NCBI GenBank assembly: GCA_023250195.1
Contig: JAHFBF010000007.1
Span: 1 to 64,000 of the forward strand
Length of the DNA: 64,000 bases
Source: Candidatus Melainabacteria bacterium
Lineage (GTDB): Bacteria > Cyanobacteriota > Vampirovibrionia > 2-02-FULL-35-15
Direction of reading: 5' to 3'
In this document: piece after piece, positions 1-8,151 of the stretch
Layout: each line of letters starts with the position of its first letter
How positions within the stretch are numbered: the first letter of the stretch is position 1
The notes under the pieces: generated by a model
Database searches by the model: none
What the model was told of the DNA's origin: nothing
Seen by the model: only the letters and a program-made list of their open reading frames with translations
Program-made: the position numbers and the translations under genes

Positions 1-128
1 GGTTTCCCCATTCGGAAACTCGCGGGTCGTAGCTCGTTAGCAGCTCACCGCGACTTTTCGTAGCTTACTACGTCCTTCGTCGACTGCTGGTGCCAAGGTA
101 TCCACCGTATGCCCTTTGTAGCTTGTTA
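1..128 (-). rRNA. rrl: 23S ribosomal RNA, 5' end (partial)
   Basis: Read on the minus strand, this stretch matches the conserved 5' end of bacterial 23S rRNA, including CGGTGGATACCTTGGCA, GACGAAGGACGT and TTTCCGAATGGGGAAACC. The gene continues off the left edge. The mature 5' end is placed near 128 by comparison with the usual start and may be off by a few bases. No 16S rRNA or tRNA gene lies upstream; the next gene on that side is a protein gene, so this 23S is not in a standard 16S-23S operon here. Confidence 0.96.
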
Positions 129-893
129 TTTTATTTACTTTCGTAAATCATTTTCCTCTAGACTACAAAAGGATCAACTTTCGTTTTTCCTTATGCTTTA
201 CATTTGCAATTACATTTTGGGGATGTCCCCATACTGTATTTGCTTATGTATTTTTTCTCTAATTTATCTATCTTCGTTTTTGGTTCTATCAATAATATCT
301 ATAAATATCTTCGGAGATATTTATGATTCTCTGATAATTTTTTTATATATAGCGCAAAACAAGTTTGCGCTTCCCGCTGTCAATTTTTATCGATTGATCG
401 GCTTTGCCAAATAAATTGTCAAAGCCTTTTAACGTGAAAGCGTAAAATTTATTGCACTAAATATTGATAACTTAATGTATGCAGTTTTCAGAGTTCACTT
501 TTAAAGCGCTCCATAATTTGCTTCAGCTTACGCCTACACAAATTATTCCGCTTTTTGCGGCCTTATCTTTCGACGTTCGGGTTTTTCGTTTTCAGAAAAA
601 CCTTCACTTTAGGCCATACAAAACCATAGAAGAAAAATAAAGTTTAAACTTATTTGTTTTTCTTCATTTTAATTAGCCCCTGAATAACTTTTAAACAGAG
701 AAATTAAATGGCGGACAATTATGTTATCAGTCAGATTCTACTTGGTCAAGGAATTATTGCAGAAGGCTTAGGAAGTATTGAAAACACTTACTATAATAGC
801 TATTGGCTCTTTAGTTAAAGAATTTATACAGAAGTATTAACTAATCATTGAAGTATCCATATAGACTAATACTTTTAAATTTGTCACTAAATC
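129..893 (-). promoter_or_regulatory. Leader and upstream region of the 23S rRNA gene
   Basis: A 765-base stretch with no convincing protein gene. On the minus strand it has a TTGACA box (378-383) and an AT-rich TATATA stretch (344-351), but they are 26 or more bases apart, so no standard promoter can be named. Nearer the 23S end there is a short stem (AAATATCT/AGATATTT around 305-330). Between 400 and 602 lies a copy of the composite palindromic element described separately. No 16S or tRNA sequence is visible. A 36-codon reading frame at 708-818 (plus) has no supporting features. Confidence 0.5.
400..602 (-). repeat. Composite palindromic element, copy in the 23S leader
   Basis: Read on the minus strand it contains, in order, a GGTTTTTC/GAAAAACC hairpin (580-602), a GCCGC/GCGG hairpin, an imperfect hairpin ending in GGAGCGCTTTAAAAG (506-545), then after a gap a GGCTTTG/CAAAGCC hairpin (400-426). 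The same modules occur at 57216-57366 and in shorter forms at 4327, 31105, 51030 and 61627. Here no protein gene follows; only an eight-codon GTG frame comes after the GGAG. Confidence 0.6.
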
Positions 894-2345
894 CTAATTG
901 CGAAAAAGATGTGCTGCAACATCAAAATGTGAGTTATCAATTATCACATAATTGTACCCGGGTGAAGTTCTTATTATTCCTGTATTAGGAACTACACGTA
1001 CTCCTTCTGGAAAGGCGTTCATAGTAGTTTCTACTGACGGTCTCCCTAAATAATTTCCATCAAAGCCATAAAGAGTGTTTAGTGTTTTGAATGAAGCTAC
1101 TGACGAACCATATCTTCTTGAAAGTAATGTAAAAAGTGGTACTCCTTCATTACCATCTGTTGTTGTTGAAGTCTGTGAAGTATGGTAACCACCACCGTAG
1201 AAAATCACTCTTCTACCGGGTCTTGGGTTATGTAATCTTTCGGCTTCCAATCCTCTAAGACCTAAACCACTGATTCTTAGTCCTGGCATTCTTTCATCAG
1301 TCAAATTGCTGCCGGTCCATTCCGGTATGTGAATGTAGGGTACTATAGCTTCATACATTGCTCTGTCTCTTTCATTTTTTTGTTGTGCGGTGGGAGGTTG
1401 ATCTCCAGTTGCACCATGCAATTGATCGACACATATTACTTGAATACCCGATCTTTTTGCACCAATTATTACATTTGCAGTATTTCCAGCCCAGCTCGGT
1501 GCAAGTCCGGTAATTTCTGCAATTCTTCTTACAAGAACATTTGTAGGCTGTGAGTAATCAAGTCCATTTATAGCTTCCTGGTGTCTTGGATGAATCTCTA
1601 CAGCCAGTAAAACTTCTTCACCTCTTTCTCTTGCCCTTTGGGCTAATCTGGGCATTGTCTCCCCGACTATATTTCCAAGCTCAGACATTGAATGGACTTC
1701 ACCAATACCAATTATGTAATGGTTTTCTACTGCTTCAATTAAAGTATCAGAAAGAGGTCTTTGATTTTGTGTGATGAGATTTCTGAATTCAGTCATTCTC
1801 GGTAAATGAAGTACAAGATCTCTATATCTTTGAGCAATATTTAAAAATCTATAATTATCTCCAAATATTGGATCATCAGGGCGGAACTGTAAAATTGCTC
1901 TTCTTACGTTTTGAGCATAAGCATCTATAAATCCTGCTCCCCTAATTATGCTTTCATCATCATTTCCCCAGTTAAGTCCATTAGGATTATAACTACTGAT
2001 TATTGAATTTAGTTCAGAAATAGCAGTGCTTAAATTTTCTCTTGTTACTGTAGGAGCAAGAATTTCTCTTCCACCCTGCAGATGAGTTACAAGCTGTTCA
2101 ACCCCGATATCACCAACAATTGTTTGTATTGGTGGGACTGCTCTTTGTGGCGGAGGAGGAGGTAAGAATACACAGTACTGTAGACGGCCAAAAGGATTTC
2201 TTTCTGTAAAAAATTCATCTTCATCTGATAAAGGATGTACAAGACCCAAGTCTCTGTGAGGTCCATGACAATGTAATAAACCAGTTCTTGCAGTAACTGA
2301 ACTTTCATTACTTCTATTAGGTAATATAGCTAGTGGTTCTGACAT
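894..2345 (-). CDS. Unknown 483-aa protein with a possible ChaN/EreA/TraB (TIKI)-like domain
   Basis: Function unknown. The middle carries IIGIGEVHSMSELG (about 212-225), LLAVEIHPRHQEAI (about 245-258), ERDRAMYEAI (about 325) and VIFYGGGYHTS (about 385). A GExH motif, a later E-x-H, an R-D-x-A-M element and a C-terminal G-G-x-H are the landmarks of the TIKI-like superfamily (ChaN haem-uptake proteins, erythromycin esterase, TraB), so a related metal-dependent or hydrolase fold is possible. The first 100 residues include a poly-proline run and no signal peptide. The SD is weak (AGGA 12 bases before ATG). It lies 106 bases downstream of the next unknown gene and may be co-transcribed with it. 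Confidence 0.7.
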   Translation of the reverse strand: MSEPLAILPNRSNESSVTARTGLLHCHGPHRDLGLVHPLSDEDEFFTERNPFGRLQYCVFLPPPPPQRAVPPIQTIVGDIGVEQLVTHLQGGREILAPTVTRENLSTAISELNSIISSYNPNGLNWGNDDESIIRGAGFIDAYAQNVRRAILQFRPDDPIFGDNYRFLNIAQRYRDLVLHLPRMTEFRNLITQNQRPLSDTLIEAVENHYIIGIGEVHSMSELGNIVGETMPRLAQRARERGEEVLLAVEIHPRHQEAINGLDYSQPTNVLVRRIAEITGLAPSWAGNTANVIIGAKRSGIQVICVDQLHGATGDQPPTAQQKNERDRAMYEAIVPYIHIPEWTGSNLTDERMPGLRISGLGLRGLEAERLHNPRPGRRVIFYGGGYHTSQTSTTTDGNEGVPLFTLLSRRYGSSVASFKTLNTLYGFDGNYLGRPSVETTMNAFPEGVRVVPNTGIIRTSPGYNYVIIDNSHFDVAAHLFRN

Positions 2346-2451
2346 TTAAAATTTGAATCCTGACTATACAAAGGATTCAAGTAAGATAAGTTGACAATTC
2401 TGTAAATATTTTTTTACTATTAATCGATTCTTAAAATAAGAAGAAAATCTT

Positions 2452-3081
2452 TTAGCTTGCAAGCAAATTTTGATCTCTTAGTACTCGAGCAAATACTTCT
2501 GCACGTCCTAGTAATGTGGGTCGTATATCATGAATCTCAGGACCTGTTGCTGGTCTGGAATCCGGCGGAAGTACGAGTCCCCGCTCTACAGCAAGTCTTT
2601 TCTTTGTTTCCTTGTCAACAAAACCTTGCCAGCTAACGTTATATTCAGATATTTGAGGATCTACCGTACCATCAGCACCAACTGTTCCATAGTAATTAAT
2701 ACGATTATCACTTCCATCATTATCTAGTCTGCGGCTACTAACACGAACATTGGCTTGTTCTGTAACAGGATCCAGCCTTAAGCTAACACTCTGATAATAA
2801 GAAAGACCCCAGCCACTCTTAAGTGGATCTGCATAAAGAATAAGAGAATCATTTCTATTGCTTTCTTGACAGACATTAACAGTAGCCCCGCCTCTTTCTC
2901 GCAACAGCTTATCTACATCTGGCTCAAAGTAACATCCCATTCTTACCCCATTTACTTCCTGCTGTCCAAAAGATGCAGTTGGTTGAACACCTCTATCTTG
3001 GGCAGAAGCTACAAAACCTCTTACAGCAGGCCAATTAATCTTCCCAGCCTGGATTGGTAGAACTACAATTAATAAAAACAT
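2452..3081 (-). CDS. Unknown protein, 209 aa, probably exported
   Basis: Not recognised. It starts with a short hydrophobic stretch (MFLLIVVLPIQAG) that may be a minimal signal peptide or membrane anchor; the rest is polar with two cysteines (MGCYFEP and VNVCQES), which could pair in the envelope. A good SD (AGAGGT, 8-9 bases before ATG) fixes the start at 3081 and contrasts with the weak or absent SDs of many neighbours. No known domain is visible. Confidence 0.75.
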   Translation of the reverse strand: MFLLIVVLPIQAGKINWPAVRGFVASAQDRGVQPTASFGQQEVNGVRMGCYFEPDVDKLLRERGGATVNVCQESNRNDSLILYADPLKSGWGLSYYQSVSLRLDPVTEQANVRVSSRRLDNDGSDNRINYYGTVGADGTVDPQISEYNVSWQGFVDKETKKRLAVERGLVLPPDSRPATGPEIHDIRPTLLGRAEVFARVLRDQNLLAS

Positions 3082-3199
3082 TTCTAATTACCTCTTTCTC
3101 AACAACTATTTAATTTGAGTATAGAGCAAAAACTTAACAAAAGTCAATATAAAACCTAAAGAAAAAATTAAAAATTCCACTTAAGATTGCTTAATTATT

Positions 3200-4261
3200 T
3201 TAATGTAGATTAAATGCCTGTTTGATCTCACCCATTGTTTTTATCGTAAGCGCTGTCAAATAAAAAGGTCTTTTAATTAACAACAAAAAAACTGTAAGCG
3301 GCAAAATTAAAACCAATAAAAACAATTTCAGCCATAAAAAGATTGATACTTTAAATATTTTTGTTTTTAATAAAAGCATTTCAAAAATTGGAGGCAGTTT
3401 ATTTGCAATAAGACCTTCGATTCCAAGCATATGCTTATTTCTGATATTAAAGATTCTTCCGGTGTCTTTCACAAGATAAAGTGATTTCCCTAAATTAAAA
3501 TACCACCTGTGTAAGTAGTTCACTGAAAGCCTTTCAGGAGCTACAGGATGATAAAGTGCAGCATAAGGCCAATAAAGAATTTTAAATTTATTTATCAGTG
3601 CATACCAGAAAAACTCAGTATCTTCACAAAGCCCACTCTGACCGGCTCCCAAATCTTCTCTAAACGGACCAACTTTTTCAAATACTTCTTTCTTCACCAA
3701 AAAGCAAGCACCAATTGGATTTTGAGCTTTTCTGTTAGGATACTGCAGCACTTCTTTCCCAAGATCGTGAATAGGCAAAAAACTCTGAATTAGATTAAAA
3801 GGTTTTTTCAAGGCTAACCAGAACGGTGGCTTTGTAATTCCCTGCCAATCCGGCAAAACTCTAAAACCAAACATTTGAAATTCAGGATATTCCTGTACCC
3901 CAAATAAAGCATTACTTAAAAACTCATTTGGAATTAAAATATCATCATCTGCAAATAATAAAAGTGAACCTTTTGAAGCCAATATACCTGCATTACGTGC
4001 ACATGAAAGCCCGGGTTTTGGTTCAAAAATATAATTTATTTTTAAATTGCTGCCTTCACAAAATGCATATGCAACTTCTTTTGTGTTGTCATTTGAGTTA
4101 TTATCAACAATGACAATTTCCCAGTTTAATTTCTCAATATTTTTTTGAGAACCAAGACACTGAATTAAAGTTGCCAGTTGTTTTGCTCTGTTTTTTGTAC
4201 AGATGACTACTGAAAGTTCTATTTGTGTTTTCATATTCATGTTTATTTTATTCAGCAACAC
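3200..4261 (-). CDS. Family 2 glycosyltransferase
   Basis: A GT-A glycosyltransferase that would add a sugar from a nucleotide-sugar to a lipid-linked or surface glycan on the cytoplasmic side of the membrane. The N-terminal nucleotide-binding part has SVVICTKNR (about 17-25) and VDNNSNDNT (about 52-60); the metal-binding DxD is in FADDDILI (about 104-111); a later CEDTEFFW fits the acceptor/catalytic region. A hydrophobic segment near residues 303-335 is likely a C-terminal membrane anchor. The start is uncertain: M1, M8 and M10 are all possible, and the first codons lie within a strong inverted repeat (4255-4285). It probably acts in surface polysaccharide synthesis. Confidence 0.88.
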   Translation of the reverse strand: MLLNKINMNMKTQIELSVVICTKNRAKQLATLIQCLGSQKNIEKLNWEIVIVDNNSNDNTKEVAYAFCEGSNLKINYIFEPKPGLSCARNAGILASKGSLLLFADDDILIPNEFLSNALFGVQEYPEFQMFGFRVLPDWQGITKPPFWLALKKPFNLIQSFLPIHDLGKEVLQYPNRKAQNPIGACFLVKKEVFEKVGPFREDLGAGQSGLCEDTEFFWYALINKFKILYWPYAALYHPVAPERLSVNYLHRWYFNLGKSLYLVKDTGRIFNIRNKHMLGIEGLIANKLPPIFEMLLLKTKIFKVSIFLWLKLFLLVLILPLTVFLLLIKRPFYLTALTIKTMGEIKQAFNLH

Positions 4262-4285
4262 AATTTTCTAATAAAATTGTGTTGC
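4255..4285. repeat. Perfect inverted repeat over the glycosyltransferase start
   Basis: Thirteen-base arms (GCAACACAATTTT and AAAATTGTGTTGC) around a 5-base loop. In the mRNA of the minus-strand glycosyltransferase gene it would form a hairpin over the first possible start codon, favouring an internal start or translational control. Confidence 0.8.
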
Positions 4286-4326
4286 TTTCCATAGTGTTTT
4301 TGGTATGCTTAATCTGTCGTTATCCA

Positions 4327-4354
4327 GGTTTTGCCTAATGAATAGGACAAAACC
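4327..4354 (-). repeat. Single hairpin module of the composite palindromic element
   Basis: GGTTTTG and CAAAACC arms around an inner CCTA/TAGG pair. On the minus strand it reads AAAGGTTTTGTCC..., matching the outer hairpin of the elements at 31163-31190 and 57340-57366. It sits upstream of the glycosyltransferase gene in the same orientation as those copies. Confidence 0.55.
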
Positions 4355-4392
4355 TTTCCTAGTGAATTTTTGTTATTCTGGTCAAATTACTA

Positions 4393-5442
4393 ATGTTAAG
4401 CAGTTACAATTTATTTGATCTTGAAACATATAACTATTCTCTTCCAAAAGAGCTAATTGCACAATATCCCTGTGAGAAACGTGATGAGTCTCGGTTACTT
4501 TGTTACAAAAGGGATAGGAATAAAATATCACACCACAAATTTTATGAGCTTTCAGATATGCTTGGTGAAAATGATGTACTTGTTCTAAACAATACAAAGG
4601 TATTGCCTGCTAGATTTTACGCAAAGACAAAAGAAGATAAAGAAGTCGAGATATTACTTGTAAATTCCATAAGTCCAGACAATCTAACCTGGAAAGTTTT
4701 GGCAAGTCCAAGAAAGCATTTAAAAGGTCTAGAGATGTTGCATGCAAAGTCTCTAGCACCAATTAACGTCATAGATCCTGACACAATTAAATTTAATTCT
4801 CACAACGATCTTGAATTAATCTTAAATCAAATTGGTACAATGCCTCTTCCTCCTTACATTAAAAGAAAATCAGAGAACATAGACATTGATCGTTATCAAA
4901 CAGTCTTTGCAAAAGAGTCAGGTGCTGTCGCTGCTCCAACTGCTGCATTACATTTTACAGAAGAACTTTTAAACAAAATAAAAAATCAGGGAACTGAAAT
5001 CTTATACATTACACTGCATGTAGGACCCGGTACCTTTCTCCCAATAAGAACCGATGATATTAGAGAACACAAATTAATCCCCGAAAGATTCCATATAGAA
5101 GAAGAAGTCTGGAATAAAATCCTCAAAGCTAAAAAAAATAAAAAAAGAATAGTTGCCTGCGGCACGACAACGGTTAGAACAATTGAATATGTGGCATTGG
5201 CAGAGACATGCGGCCGTATGTCTCTGCAAGGATCAAACAATCTTTATATTAAACCAGGTTTTAAATTTCAAATTGTTGATTCATTAATTACAAATTTTCA
5301 TTTGCCTAAAACATCACTGCTGGTATTAATAAGCGCTTTTATTGGCTGGGAAAGTGTTAAAAGGATTTACGAAGATGCCATTAAAGAAAAATACAGATTT
5401 TTTAGTTATGGAGATGCAATGTTTATCAATAAAGAACATTAA
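4393..5442 (+). CDS. queA: S-adenosylmethionine:tRNA ribosyltransferase-isomerase QueA
   Basis: Transfers the ribosyl part of SAM to preQ1 at position 34 of tRNA, giving epoxyqueuosine in the queuosine pathway. The 349 residues cover the family: YSLPKELIAQYP at the start, NNTKVLPARFYA, GAVAAPTAALHFT, TLHVGPGTFLPI, ITNFHLPKTSLL and KYRFFSYGDAMFI at the end. No SD precedes the ATG at 4393, but the N-terminus aligns with the usual start. Two oddities: an in-frame palindrome (5200-5227) encodes AETCGRMSLQ, and the terminus ends ...MFINKEH while a second copy of the conserved end (...MFIE, stop) lies 2.6 kb downstream. Confidence 0.97.
   Translation: MLSSYNLFDLETYNYSLPKELIAQYPCEKRDESRLLCYKRDRNKISHHKFYELSDMLGENDVLVLNNTKVLPARFYAKTKEDKEVEILLVNSISPDNLTWKVLASPRKHLKGLEMLHAKSLAPINVIDPDTIKFNSHNDLELILNQIGTMPLPPYIKRKSENIDIDRYQTVFAKESGAVAAPTAALHFTEELLNKIKNQGTEILYITLHVGPGTFLPIRTDDIREHKLIPERFHIEEEVWNKILKAKKNKKRIVACGTTTVRTIEYVALAETCGRMSLQGSNNLYIKPGFKFQIVDSLITNFHLPKTSLLVLISAFIGWESVKRIYEDAIKEKYRFFSYGDAMFINKEH
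5200..5227. repeat. GTAG-type palindrome inside queA
   Basis: 28 bases with arms GCAGAGACAT and ATGTCTCTGC around a CGGCCG core; 26 of 28 positions are self-complementary. It lies in frame in a variable loop of QueA and resembles the GTAGAGAC...GTCTCTAC palindromes in trpC and the hem genes. Confidence 0.7.
5386..5426 (+). repeat. Direct repeat, left copy (queA 3' end)
   Basis: 41 bases encoding EKYRFFSYGDAMFI at the end of queA. They recur at 7990-8030 with two differences, both synonymous (TTT/TTC and GGA/GGC). The pair brackets the 809-aa gene, like left and right ends of an inserted element. Confidence 0.85.
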
Positions 5443-5529
5443 TTAGAATCAAATAAAATCTTAAGTTAATAGCTTCTTAATTTCTTATTTGTATATTTAG
5501 GACAAAAGTCCTTTTCAATAAACATACAA

Positions 5530-7959
5530 ATGGAACTGAGTCTTCAAAAAGCGCAGCTTGAACTTATTCAAGGAAAACTTATATCAAGAGATAGAAGTGC
5601 TACTCCGCTATCCAGCAGAGATAGCATTGCTCTAGATGAAAGACCAAGAAGTCTTTCCAGTATAACTCCAGGTGATTTACTAACTAGAGAACTTACTCCA
5701 AATGAACTTCGTGAAGAAATTAAATTAGAAAATAGTGAAGAGACTGATGTTAGAAGAATTAAAGTAAACATTGCTGAACTCCTTATAACTAGAATGAAAG
5801 AAGAGTTAGAGCGACTTAACGCCATATCTGTGAAATATTATGGAATGCTCGGGAAAGATCTTAAAGCTATAGCTGCTAAAAGATCAAAACAAGCTTTAGA
5901 AGCAAAAGATCTGCTATTGGTAAGAAGTGGTGATTTGCCTCTTTTTAAGATTGGGAGCCGAACTACAATTGACAAATTTATAAAAGTCTTAGAATTTGTA
6001 GCAAAGAAAAATGATATTGAGCAGGTACTGGATGATGAAATTATTGCTTTAGCAGCCTACAAAGCTACATCAGAAGACGGGTTTTTGTCTAATCTTCCGG
6101 ATGGGCTATTTGACAATAATACAGAAGTTCGGAAAGGTGTTCTTGTAAGACATTACATGCTTGATATAGCAAGACTTAGTACTGCACGTGAAATTGAAAC
6201 TTGCAGGGGCATAAAAGAAGGAATGCTTAAAGCCAGATTGGATAGGTTATTCAGAGGCTCTTCAGTTCCAGAACTTTTAAAACTGGATTCAGCATTTGGG
6301 AGTTTGTATAAAGGAGAAGATCCGCCCATCAGAGAATGGCAAGTTTACTCAAACAAATGGCAAGAAACTGATTCCAGAGAATTAGCTAAAAGAGCATGTG
6401 CATGGTTTTTAAGGTTTGGGATAAAAGTTGTAAAAACAGAAGAAGGAAATCTATCTTTTGATGTTGAAAAGATTAAAAGCATTTCTTGGGCACAAGCATT
6501 GCTTAAACATGATTTAAGGAGTATGCATGAATATTGTGAATCTGCTAATAATGGGAAAAAAATTGTAGAGCTTGGAGCAGAAGGATTGAACTTGCCAAAA
6601 CCTATAGGCATAAATGGAGAACCTTTACTTCCGTGGGAGATTACTTCAGTTGGAATGTGGCAGGAAGTAGACAAGGAAACAGGCAGAATGTTAATAGATG
6701 ATGTTACAGACTATTTAATTGCCAACTTAAGAAAATCAAATCCTGAACTCTTCGAAAAAGTTGATCATCATGGATATGGAACAGGAGAATTAAACCCAAA
6801 GGAAGCCAGTAAGTTTAAATGGTATGAAGCCTATAATTTAATAGCAAATGGTTGTTTAGACGGTTCAAAAACAGCAGCTCCTGAAGCACTAAAACGCAGA
6901 TTGCCCAGATCATTTGGTTGGGGAAAAAATCAACTCAAGCCTTACCAAATCAAAATTGATGATATGTGGGAAGGGGAAGGTGGAAAAGTATTGTTTAGAA
7001 AATCTGTAGCCTGTGCCTTAAGAGAATCCGGACTAGGAACTTTTTCTATACATAACAATGAATTAATTTATACCTTTAATAAGGCAGAATTCGAGACTTG
7101 GTATGAAACAGAAATCAGACAAAATAATAAGAATAACGTTATTGAATTTTTGGCAAAACATGGACTATCTGGAGGATTTCGTTATAAGGCAGGCAGCATT
7201 TCCGGGTTATTGAAAATATTGTTTAATGTTCCAGCTGGTACAGAGCTAGAGCTAGCTAAGTGCAGAAGCAGCGAAAAAGTAAAAGAAACTATTAAAGACT
7301 TACTGACACAAGAAGGAGATCAATTAAAAATTTCTTTGGGAATAATTAATGAAACGGAAAAGGAAACAATCTTACAGGAAGGGTGCTCTGAAAAATTTGA
7401 TATCCCGATTTCAAAGAAATGGACAGAAAAAGCAGAAAGACCTTTTTTAGACTATGGTATTTGTATTAAAGGAAGATATAGCTCAAGAAATCGATTTTCA
7501 GTTGATGGAACAAATCTTGAAAAATTGTTTGGAGACACATCTAGAAATCCCTTAAAAGATTCTCTGGACAAAATGCAAAGCATTTTTCTGTCTTCAAATT
7601 TTGAATTAAGGCAATTCGGAAGAATAGAGGCTTTACTAAAACCTTCAAAAAAATTCTCTGATCAAGATTTTATTAATGTTTTAACTGTAATTTCACAAAA
7701 CCTGGATGACATCAACTTCAGATCTGATACCCCTTTAAAAGACAATTTAAGAAATGTTATTAATGAAACTCTTGAAGATCCAAGAAGATTAAAAGCAATT
7801 CTTGAAGAAGCAGTAACCAACTCAAAAAAAGAGGATAATACAACAAGAGAAATTTTTCACAATGCAAGCCCCCTTGATGCTCTAGAACATATTCTTGATT
7901 TTCTCGGACAAGCAATGACAAATCACGAGATCAGCAAACTGAGAGCAGGAAGAAATTAA
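5530..7959 (+). CDS. Unknown large protein, 809 aa, paralogue of the 1180-aa protein at 8152
   Basis: No assigned function and no signal peptide or membrane segment. Highly charged and mostly helical in appearance. It shares blocks with the protein at 8152-11694: GEDPPIREW (about 261), DVEKIKSISWAQAL (about 315), a WYEAYNLIANG...FGWGKNQLKPYQI...MWEGEGG block (about 430-485) and a C-terminal helical region. The middle block, with W, FGW, KP and MW landmarks, looks like a repeated compact module. No nuclease, helicase or integrase motif was found. No SD precedes the ATG. The gene lies between queA and a duplicated queA 3' end, so it was probably acquired by insertion. Confidence 0.8.
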   Translation: MELSLQKAQLELIQGKLISRDRSATPLSSRDSIALDERPRSLSSITPGDLLTRELTPNELREEIKLENSEETDVRRIKVNIAELLITRMKEELERLNAISVKYYGMLGKDLKAIAAKRSKQALEAKDLLLVRSGDLPLFKIGSRTTIDKFIKVLEFVAKKNDIEQVLDDEIIALAAYKATSEDGFLSNLPDGLFDNNTEVRKGVLVRHYMLDIARLSTAREIETCRGIKEGMLKARLDRLFRGSSVPELLKLDSAFGSLYKGEDPPIREWQVYSNKWQETDSRELAKRACAWFLRFGIKVVKTEEGNLSFDVEKIKSISWAQALLKHDLRSMHEYCESANNGKKIVELGAEGLNLPKPIGINGEPLLPWEITSVGMWQEVDKETGRMLIDDVTDYLIANLRKSNPELFEKVDHHGYGTGELNPKEASKFKWYEAYNLIANGCLDGSKTAAPEALKRRLPRSFGWGKNQLKPYQIKIDDMWEGEGGKVLFRKSVACALRESGLGTFSIHNNELIYTFNKAEFETWYETEIRQNNKNNVIEFLAKHGLSGGFRYKAGSISGLLKILFNVPAGTELELAKCRSSEKVKETIKDLLTQEGDQLKISLGIINETEKETILQEGCSEKFDIPISKKWTEKAERPFLDYGICIKGRYSSRNRFSVDGTNLEKLFGDTSRNPLKDSLDKMQSIFLSSNFELRQFGRIEALLKPSKKFSDQDFINVLTVISQNLDDINFRSDTPLKDNLRNVINETLEDPRRLKAILEEAVTNSKKEDNTTREIFHNASPLDALEHILDFLGQAMTNHEISKLRAGRN

Positions 7960-7989
7960 GAAACGGTAAATTTATTATTTAATCAAATA

Positions 7990-8037
7990 GAAAAATACAG
8001 ATTTTTCAGTTATGGCGATGCAATGTTTATTGAATAG
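7990..8037 (+). pseudogene. Duplicated queA 3'-end fragment
   Basis: Sixteen codons reading EKYRFFSYGDAMFIE and a stop, in frame with nothing upstream. The first 41 bases match 5386-5426 of queA at 39 positions. QueA proteins usually end close to this sequence, so the fragment is plausibly the ancestral queA terminus displaced by insertion of the 809-aa gene. Confidence 0.85.
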
Positions 8038-8151
8038 TTTCTAAGCAGATTTTAAAGGAGAAATTGCATAGTTCACTGATTTAACCTATTTAGCTTGCTC
8101 CCCCTGTAAAATGTTAAAGACTTCTTTTTAGTTTAAGAAAAATTTTAAAAT

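Noticed and set aside
109-414. A 101-codon plus-strand open frame
   Set aside because: It begins inside the 23S rRNA gene and runs antisense through its leader, with AT-rich composition and no SD.
708-818. A 36-codon frame starting MADNYVISQ
   Set aside because: Weak SD, no recognisable motif and no conserved context; kept only as a note in the 23S leader region.
5493-5515. GGACAAAAGTCCTTTT as a copy of the composite element
   Set aside because: Only the short AGGAC/GTCCT stem matches the outer hairpin; no other module is present, and the orientation relative to the gene differs.
5530-7959. The 809-aa protein as a tyrosine or serine integrase
   Set aside because: The flanking duplication invited the idea, but no R...HxxR...Y or serine-recombinase catalytic pattern could be found.
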